DNA of 5,022 nucleotides from positions 1 to 5,022 of the forward strand of contig JBLHUT010000252.1 in assembly GCA_047629975.1 (NCBI GenBank). The letters run 5' to 3'. The position numbers and the translations under genes were made by a program. Source of the DNA: JBLHUT01 sp047629975. GTDB taxonomy: Bacteria > Pseudomonadota > Alphaproteobacteria > Rhodobacterales > Rhodobacteraceae. Of the stretch, positions 1 to 4,141 are shown piece after piece. Within the stretch, counting starts at the first letter, position 1, and each line of letters opens with the position of its first letter. The notes beneath the pieces are model-generated. The model searched no databases. It was not told the DNA's origin and saw only the letters and a program-made list of their open reading frames with translations.

Positions 1-7
1 AACGGCC

Positions 8-36
8 TTAACACTCTTGCTGATCATCTTGATGAT
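8..36 (+). promoter_or_regulatory. Candidate sigma-70 promoter for luxR
   Basis: TTAACA at 8-13 (5/6 match to the -35 consensus) is followed after 17 bp by GATGAT at 31-36 (4/6 match to -10). This would start transcription near base 43, giving a leader of about 60 nt before luxR. The -10 lies inside an inverted repeat, annotated separately. The call rests only on consensus matching; alphaproteobacterial promoters are often degenerate. Confidence 0.25.
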
Positions 37-40
37 ACAG
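20..40. promoter_or_regulatory. Inverted repeat upstream of luxR, possible operator
   Basis: ATCATC (23-28) and GATGAT (31-36) form a perfect 6-bp dyad around TT. It is extended by outer CTG (20-22) and CAG (38-40) with one extra A at 37. Classical lux boxes are about 20-bp dyads with CTG/CAG-type arms, so this could be a LuxR-type operator covering the candidate -10. However, the spacing between CT and AG is wider than the usual 12 bases, so assignment as a lux box is speculative. Confidence 0.25.
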
Positions 41-103
41 TGCTAGTGGCAGCATCCGAGCTTTCGGCGAAGCGGAAAATGACAGCGGGTGAGAAAACCA
101 CGA

Positions 104-817
104 ATGCATGCCAATCTGGAAACACACATTTACCAATTGCAGCACGCGACAACGCTTGAGGATCTTCAGGCGACAACCGAAGCCCTGCAAGACCACTATC
201 CGGTCACACACGTCGTCTATCACTGGGTCAACAGCCTGGGAGAAAGATTCGGCGCCGGCACCTATAGTCAGGAATGGGTGGATCGTTATGTCGAGAAAGA
301 TTACCTGCGGATTGATCCGGTAATCATGGGCTGCTTTCAACGCTTTCACCCCGTCGACTGGAAGCAACTTGACTGGTCCACCAGATCGGCAAAGTTGTTT
401 TTCAAAGAAGCGGTAACTTTCGGTGTGGGCAATCAGGGTATGTCGATCCCGATCCGGGGACCAAAAGGGCAATTTGCTCTCTTCACAGTCAGCCACACCT
501 GCGCTGATGCAGAATGGAGCCAGTTTACCGATGCGAATGCGCGTGATTTGATCCTGGTCGCGCACGAGTTCAACAAAAAGGCGCTGGAGTTTGAAGCAGG
601 CACGGATACAAAAAGCCCCGCGAACCTGTCTCCCCGCGAGTTAAGCGCGATGACCTTTCTGGCCAAAGGGTTAAGCCGCGCGCAGGCAGCCGATCAAATG
701 AGTATTTCGGAGCATACTTTGCGGGTCTACATCGAAGCGGCACGGCACAAACTGGGGGCGCTTAATACAACCCACGCCGTCGCAAGGGCCCTGTCGCACG
801 GGTTGATCGTCGTCTAG
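104..817 (+). CDS. luxR: LuxR-family AHL-responsive transcriptional regulator
   Basis: This is a cytoplasmic quorum-sensing regulator with an N-terminal autoinducer-binding domain and a C-terminal LuxR-type helix-turn-helix. Numbered from the GTG at 89 (subtract 5 for the ATG at 104), the ligand-pocket residues conserved in TraR/LuxR are all visible: W63, Y67, D76, P77, W91 and the Gly of the 'GMSIPI' strand (G117). The DNA-binding domain starts at 'LSPRE' (L180-E184) and runs through the recognition region 'SISEHTLRVYIEAARHKLGA' to 'AVARAL', matching the usual pattern including E184 and G194. The length of 237-242 aa is normal. ATG 104 is chosen because it is ATG with GGTGA at 87-91 upstream; GTG 89 is an in-frame alternative adding five residues, and neither start has a strong SD. 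A luxI gene lies 129 bp downstream on the same strand, so this is very probably its cognate receptor. Whether it activates or represses cannot be told from sequence. One hand-counted line (541-600) is 32/60 GC, against 38/60 for a helicase line (2581-2640); this is too little to claim transfer. Confidence 0.95.
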   Translation: MHANLETHIYQLQHATTLEDLQATTEALQDHYPVTHVVYHWVNSLGERFGAGTYSQEWVDRYVEKDYLRIDPVIMGCFQRFHPVDWKQLDWSTRSAKLFFKEAVTFGVGNQGMSIPIRGPKGQFALFTVSHTCADAEWSQFTDANARDLILVAHEFNKKALEFEAGTDTKSPANLSPRELSAMTFLAKGLSRAQAADQMSISEHTLRVYIEAARHKLGALNTTHAVARALSHGLIVV

Positions 818-858
818 AATCGCAAATCGTGCCTTGGGCGCGCAGAAAGTCGTTGATT

Positions 859-888
859 TTGACTTAATAATCCCGTCGGGGAGATAAG
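859..888 (+). promoter_or_regulatory. Candidate sigma-70 promoter for luxI
   Basis: TTGACT at 859-864 (5/6) is followed after 18 bp by GATAAG at 883-888 (4/6). The spacer contains a small dyad, TCCC (871-874) and GGGA (879-882). Transcription would start near 895, leaving a 5' leader of about 50 nt that includes the hairpin over the luxI SD. It is the only good promoter-like pair seen in the luxR-luxI gap. Confidence 0.4.
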
Positions 889-912
889 ATAAGCGAAACC
901 ATCCGGGGGGTA

Positions 913-940
913 CCTTCTGTGCAGTTCTTATGCAGGAAGG
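913..940 (+). promoter_or_regulatory. Hairpin overlapping the luxI Shine-Dalgarno
   Basis: CCTTC (913-917) pairs with GAAGG (936-940), and TGCA (920-923) with TGCA (931-934). A 2/1 internal loop (TG versus G) separates the stems and the apical loop is 7 nt. The 3' strand contains AGGAAGG (934-940), which is the SD of luxI, 6 nt before its ATG. Folding in the mRNA would hide the ribosome-binding site. At DNA level the same stretch has TGCAG repeated directly at 920-924 and 931-935, an 11-bp period, so protein binding is an alternative explanation. Confidence 0.45.
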
Positions 941-946
941 CACATC

Positions 947-1585
947 ATGCTTCGTTACATTCACGGCTCCGACCTCGCCAACTTCCCGAAACTTCGTGAT
1001 ACAATGTTCAAAGATCGCGCAGAGCAATTCAAAAATAGGCTAGGCTGGGCCGTGTCCGTGAACGAAAACGGCGAAGAGCGCGACGAGTATGATGATCTGA
1101 ACCCGCTCTACATCATCTGGGAGCGTGAAGACGGCACGCACGGCGGCTCCATGCGGTTTTTGCCAACCGTCGGACGCACAATGGTGAACGACCATTTCTC
1201 CCACCTGACCGACGGTGTCAAAATCGAAAGCCCCTTTATCTGGGAATGCACACGGTTCTGCCTTGCGCCGAATGCCGAGCGCAAAGTGTCCGCAGCCCTT
1301 GTTCTGGGTGCGGGCGAATTGATGGCCAATTTTCATCTGTCGCATTTCGTCGGAGTTTTTGACCCGCGAATGGAGCGGATTTACCGTTTGTACGGTGTTC
1401 AACCCGATGTCATCGGCAAAAAGGGGGAAGGCCGCGACCAGATCGGTGTCGGCCTGTGGGAAATGAACGCCGAAGCCTGGCCCCGGACATTGAACCGCGT
1501 CGGCGTGACGCGCGCAATTTCCAGGCAGTGGTTCGAGCGGTCGTTCGGTCAGGCCGCCCGCCCAGATCTGGCACAAACAGGCTGA
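947..1585 (+). CDS. luxI: LuxI-family acyl-homoserine-lactone synthase
   Basis: It catalyses formation of an N-acyl-homoserine lactone from S-adenosylmethionine and an acyl-ACP (or acyl-CoA) in the cytoplasm. All hallmark residues of the autoinducer synthase family are present at nearly canonical positions: R24, F28 and W34 in the N-terminal block, acidic D46/D49, R70 in 'GGSMRFLP', F84, and E100/R103 in 'WECTRF'. The length of 212 aa is typical. The ATG at 947 has a strong SD, AGGAAGG (934-940), 6 nt upstream. That SD lies in a hairpin, and a candidate promoter lies at 859-888. F138 in 'GVFDPRM' appears to fall where many 3-oxo-AHL synthases carry Thr, which would argue against a 3-oxo product; this depends on a by-eye alignment and is weak. 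The partner luxR is upstream and a helicase gene follows after 54 bp on the same strand, with no clear terminator in between. The acyl chain cannot be predicted. Confidence 0.96.
   Translation: MLRYIHGSDLANFPKLRDTMFKDRAEQFKNRLGWAVSVNENGEERDEYDDLNPLYIIWEREDGTHGGSMRFLPTVGRTMVNDHFSHLTDGVKIESPFIWECTRFCLAPNAERKVSAALVLGAGELMANFHLSHFVGVFDPRMERIYRLYGVQPDVIGKKGEGRDQIGVGLWEMNAEAWPRTLNRVGVTRAISRQWFERSFGQAARPDLAQTG
1562..1571. repeat. 10-bp perfect palindrome in the 3' end of luxI
   Basis: CCAGATCTGG reads the same on both strands. It lies within the last codons of luxI, has no T-tract after it and no unpaired loop, so it is not a terminator. It could be chance or a protein-binding site. Confidence 0.3.
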
Positions 1586-1597
1586 TCCAGGAACACA

Positions 1598-1630
1598 ATG
1601 CCGCTGGTTCTGACCAGAATTGCCAAGTAG
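1598..1630 (+). CDS. Possible 10-codon leader ORF before the helicase gene
   Basis: ATG at 1598 opens a frame encoding MPLVLTRIAK, ending with TAG at 1628-1630. It has a good SD, AGGA (1589-1592), 5 nt before the ATG. The next gene, the helicase at 1640, has hardly any SD of its own. Termination 9 nt before that start could deliver ribosomes to it by translational coupling. There is no known family and the peptide is too short for any homology argument, so chance is quite possible. Confidence 0.2.
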   Translation: MPLVLTRIAK

Positions 1631-1639
1631 TGTCGGCGC

Positions 1640-3178
1640 ATGAAACTGCCGACTTTACAATTTTCCGATGATCAGGCGGAGGCCTATGACCGCGTCAGCC
1701 AAGTGCTTGCGTCAGTAGGTGTTGACCTCACGAACGAGGCTCTGACCCCGCAACACGATGACAAAACCAACGTTCTGGCCGTCATCGGAAAAGCCGGATC
1801 GGGCAAGACATTGTTGCTGGCACATCTGGCCGCATCGCTTGAGAAAATCGGGGTCGACATCGTCTCGGGCGATTGGGAGGGGCGCCGCCGCAAGGACCGC
1901 CGCACGCTTGCAATTCTGGCGCCCACAAACAAGGCCGCAAGCGTTCTGCGCAATCGCGGCGTTCCGGCGACCACGATCCACCGCATTCTTTATACCCCCG
2001 TTTACGACCCACAATATGAGAAAATCGCCGAATGGCTTGCCGGTAACGGCGATCGCCCGGAAATCGAGGGGCTGGCCGATCTGGCGCTGGATCGCGCGTT
2101 CGCGTTTTACCAACAGAACAATTCGATCCCCGGCGCACTCGCCGCCGCCGGCCTGCGCGGGTCGGACTTTATCACGGGCTGGAAACGGCGCGACGATCCT
2201 TTGGACATCGGCTTGATCGACGAGGCGTCAATGCTCGACAGCCGCCAGTTCGAGGACCTCAAGGAAATCTTTCCGACGCTTTTGCTGTTCGGGGATCCCG
2301 CGCAATTGGCCCCTGTGAACCAGTCCGGCGCGATGGTGTTCGAGACCCTGCCGAAAAAACACCAACTGATCCTGAGCCGCGTGCACAGGCAGGCCGACGA
2401 CAACCCGATTCTCGATCTGGCCCACGCTCTGGCCGACCCGGAGTTGGGCTTTGAGGATTTCGAGCGGATGATCGAAGAGGCCGCGCGCAAGGACGACCGT
2501 GTCGTTATCGGTCAAAGGGTCGAGGCCGATCTGATGGCGCGGTCTCCGACGCTGGTTTGGCGCAACGCCACGCGCATCCGGTTGATCCACGCCTTTCGCG
2601 CCGCCTATCATGCGCCGCCCGATGCATTATTGCCCGGCGAGCCGTTGATTTGCGACGGGCTTGAATTGCCCCTCAAGCACCGTAAGAAACGCATCGACCT
2701 AGAGGCGCGTGGTCTGATCAAGGGGGCACAAGTCGTGTACCTTGGGCCGGGGCGCAAACCCGGGTTTTCACGCTTGCACGTGATCGGCGCCGAAGACCCC
2801 CGCATCAGCGCCGCCTCGATCGTCAAAATTGAAATGCCTGACGAGGAAGAGCCGTTTATCCCGTTTGCGGCACGCATGGGCGCCACCTTTTTACACGGGG
2901 CGGCCGTGACGATTCACAAAGCCCAAGGCAGCCAGTGGCCAACGGTTCAGGTGTTTTCTCCCGATCTGTATGCCGCCGCCCGAATGGGCCGGATCGAAGC
3001 CGGTCACCCCCTGTGGAAGCGTCTTGCCTACGTCGCGATCACGCGCGCCGAAGAGCGGCTTATCTGGGTCACCCGCTACAGGTTGTCCAAGCCCACCACC
3101 CCCCTGATCACCGATGACCTGCCCAGCGCGGCCGCCCCCCTGCAACTTGAAACACAGGACGAAACTAAAGATGTCTAG
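1640..3178 (+). CDS. RecD-like ATP-dependent SF1 DNA helicase (AAA_30 / UvrD_C_2 type)
   Basis: This is a predicted superfamily 1 helicase of 512 aa that couples ATP hydrolysis to movement on or unwinding of DNA. Motifs run in the expected order. A Q-motif-like 'FSDDQ' lies at residues 8-12. Walker A GKAGSGKT spans 50-57, with 'LAPTNKAA' (motif Ia) after it. Walker B is 'IDEAS' with D194/E195, and motif III 'GDPAQLAPV' begins at G218. Motif IV-like 'LSRVHRQ' spans 245-251. The C-terminal domain has 'VTIHKAQGSQW' from 423 and 'YVAITRAEERL' from 464, the UvrD_C_2/RecD signature with the arginine-finger R469. It is shorter than full RecD2 and lacks an obvious N-terminal HhH region, so it belongs to the stand-alone RecD-like group. 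The start is fixed by an in-frame stop at 1628-1630 and by the Q motif close to the N-terminus; the SD is very poor. It lies 54 bp after luxI and its stop overlaps the next gene by 8 bp, which suggests co-transcription. Its biological task (repair, recombination, conjugation or phage response) is unknown. All motor motifs look intact. Confidence 0.92.
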   Translation: MKLPTLQFSDDQAEAYDRVSQVLASVGVDLTNEALTPQHDDKTNVLAVIGKAGSGKTLLLAHLAASLEKIGVDIVSGDWEGRRRKDRRTLAILAPTNKAASVLRNRGVPATTIHRILYTPVYDPQYEKIAEWLAGNGDRPEIEGLADLALDRAFAFYQQNNSIPGALAAAGLRGSDFITGWKRRDDPLDIGLIDEASMLDSRQFEDLKEIFPTLLLFGDPAQLAPVNQSGAMVFETLPKKHQLILSRVHRQADDNPILDLAHALADPELGFEDFERMIEEAARKDDRVVIGQRVEADLMARSPTLVWRNATRIRLIHAFRAAYHAPPDALLPGEPLICDGLELPLKHRKKRIDLEARGLIKGAQVVYLGPGRKPGFSRLHVIGAEDPRISAASIVKIEMPDEEEPFIPFAARMGATFLHGAAVTIHKAQGSQWPTVQVFSPDLYAAARMGRIEAGHPLWKRLAYVAITRAEERLIWVTRYRLSKPTTPLITDDLPSAAAPLQLETQDETKDV

Positions 3179-3890
3179 AACGATTTTCATTACCGGTGCC
3201 AGCGGTGGCATCGGCGCCGAGGCTGCGCGCAAGTTCTTGAAAGAAGGATGGATTGTGGGTATGTTTGCCCGACGCGAGGAAGCCTTGCGAGAGGTGGCAG
3301 ACGGAGCGGAAAACGCCGTGATCCTGCCCGGTGACGTGACCGACACCAGGTCGATCCAAGCCGCGATGAAAACTCTTGTCGCACGTGGAGGGCAGCTGGA
3401 TGTGCTCTTTAACAATGCCGGAATATTCGTGCCTGCGGCAATTTTTGACGAGGTGCCGGTCGAGGACTGGAAGCGCGCCGTGGATATCAACCTGACCGGC
3501 ATGTTTCTTGCCGCACGTGCAGCGTTCGGACAAATGCGCCATCAATCTCCCCAAGGCGGGCGTATCATCAACAACGGATCAATCAGCGCACATGCCCCTC
3601 GCGAAGGGGCCGCCGCCTATACCGCCACAAAGCACGGCGTTACCGGCCTGACACGGCAGATATCGCTTGACGGGCGGGCCTTTGACATCGCTTGTGGACA
3701 AATCGACATCGGAAATGCCCGCACACCGCTGTTGGAAAAGATCGCCGCACAGGCCGACATCCCCCCGCCCATGATGGAAGTTACAGATGTGGCCGATGCG
3801 GTGTTTCACATGGCAACCCTGCCTGCGTCGGCAAACATACAATTCATGACGATCATGGCCACCAAAATGCCGTTCATCGGACGCGGCTAA
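3171..3890 (+). CDS. Short-chain dehydrogenase/reductase (classical SDR)
   Basis: This is a predicted cytoplasmic NAD(P)-dependent oxidoreductase of 239 aa with a single Rossmann domain. The cofactor motif TGASGGIG spans residues 8-15. 'GDVTD' follows at 54-58, then NNAG at 81-84. The catalytic tetrad is visible: N107 in 'INLTG', S137, Y150 and K154 (YTATK). Arg residues at 34-35 after the second strand favour NADP(H) over NAD(H), by the usual rule. The C-terminus '-QFMTIMATKMPFIGRG' resembles a common rhodobacterial SDR group of unknown substrate. ATG 3171 is chosen because the Rossmann motif starts five residues later; an in-frame upstream start at 3114 would add 19 residues lying inside the helicase gene and unlike an SDR N-terminus. 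The start overlaps the helicase TAG by 8 bp, with AGGA at 3156-3159, so translation is probably coupled. The substrate cannot be assigned. Acting on an AHL or its acyl precursor is only a guess from position. Confidence 0.93.
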   Translation: MSRTIFITGASGGIGAEAARKFLKEGWIVGMFARREEALREVADGAENAVILPGDVTDTRSIQAAMKTLVARGGQLDVLFNNAGIFVPAAIFDEVPVEDWKRAVDINLTGMFLAARAAFGQMRHQSPQGGRIINNGSISAHAPREGAAAYTATKHGVTGLTRQISLDGRAFDIACGQIDIGNARTPLLEKIAAQADIPPPMMEVTDVADAVFHMATLPASANIQFMTIMATKMPFIGRG

Positions 3891-3915
3891 TCATAAGCCG
3901 GTTACACGAATTTAT

Positions 3916-3929
3916 TTGACAGGTTGACA
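3916..3929 (+). promoter_or_regulatory. Tandem TTGACA hexamers upstream of the mttB-like gene
   Basis: TTGACA occurs at 3916-3921 and again at 3924-3929, both perfect -35 matches, 8 bp apart. No convincing -10 lies at 16-18 bp from either; the best downstream candidates are the poor 'TACCTT' at 3951-3956 and nearby bases. They may be a promoter with a weak or non-standard -10, or a direct-repeat operator. Transcription from here would give a leader of roughly 180 nt for the gene at 4142. Confidence 0.3.
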
Positions 3930-3943
3930 TGTTTGCGACGAAC

Positions 3944-3963
3944 CTTTCCCTACCTTTGGAAAG
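3944..3963. repeat. 6-bp inverted repeat downstream of the TTGACA pair
   Basis: CTTTCC (3944-3949) and GGAAAG (3958-3963) are perfect reverse complements with an 8-nt spacer. It could be a small hairpin early in the leader, or an operator near the transcription start. It has no T-tract, so it is not a convincing terminator for the SDR gene. Confidence 0.25.
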
Positions 3964-4001
3964 ACGCAGATGCGCCCAGCCTACTTCTCGTGCAATCGCT
4001 C

Positions 4002-4025
4002 CCGCGCCCGCGCCTTGTTGCGCGG
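4002..4025 (+). repeat. GC-rich hairpin with duplicated 5' arm
   Basis: CCGCGC is present twice in tandem (4002-4007 and 4008-4013). Either copy can pair perfectly with GCGCGG at 4020-4025; the nearer one leaves a 6-nt loop (CTTGTT). The stem is six G-C pairs. No T-tract follows (the next bases are AGCCG), so it is not an intrinsic terminator. It probably forms a stable element in the long leader of the downstream gene. Confidence 0.35.
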
Positions 4026-4089
4026 AGCCGTGGAAATTACACTGAACCATCTGGTCATCGGCGCGCGGCGCGGACGTGCGGCAAGGGGA

Positions 4090-4134
4090 TCTCCACAAAA
4101 GGGTTGAACAAATCCCTTTATTTTTCAGTGGAGA
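4090..4134 (+). promoter_or_regulatory. Nested leader hairpin sequestering the SD of the mttB-like gene
   Basis: The outer stem TCTCCAC (4090-4096) pairs perfectly with GTGGAGA (4128-4134). The latter contains GGAG, the SD of the gene at 4142, 7 nt before its ATG. Inside it, AAAGGG (4098-4103) pairs with CCCTTT (4114-4119) around a 10-nt loop and is followed by ATTTTT. The whole element is 45 nt with 13 base pairs. It could act as a translation switch such as an RNA thermometer, a riboswitch expression platform or an sRNA target. The inner stem plus T-run also resembles a weak intrinsic terminator. I recognise no named riboswitch class. Confidence 0.45.
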
Positions 4135-4141
4135 CACCAGA

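Noticed and set aside
1..159. Open + strand frame from the left edge to TGA at 157-159, as the end of an upstream gene
   Set aside because: Codons end mostly in A/T, unlike the real genes here. It would overlap luxR by over 50 bp and run through the candidate luxR promoter. Not excluded, but unsupported.
8..565. 185-aa open frame on the - strand
   Set aside because: It is antisense to luxR, whose conserved pocket and HTH residues leave no doubt about the coding strand.
905..910. Run of six G as a phase-variable tract
   Set aside because: It is too short and lies in a GC-rich leader outside a coding frame; no support for slippage control.
917..936. Canonical lux box just before luxI
   Set aside because: The CTG and CAG arms are 13 bp apart instead of 10, the inner bases are poorly symmetric, and it overlaps the SD; an RNA hairpin explains the symmetry better.
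1410..1671. Short open frames on both strands across the luxI 3' end and the luxI-helicase gap
   Set aside because: They overlap luxI motifs or the helicase start, have shadow-like Arg-rich composition and no SD.
3114..3170. 19-residue N-terminal extension of the SDR
   Set aside because: It lies inside the helicase gene and is Pro/Lys/Arg-rich without similarity to SDR N-termini; ATG 3171 places TGASGGIG at the usual distance.
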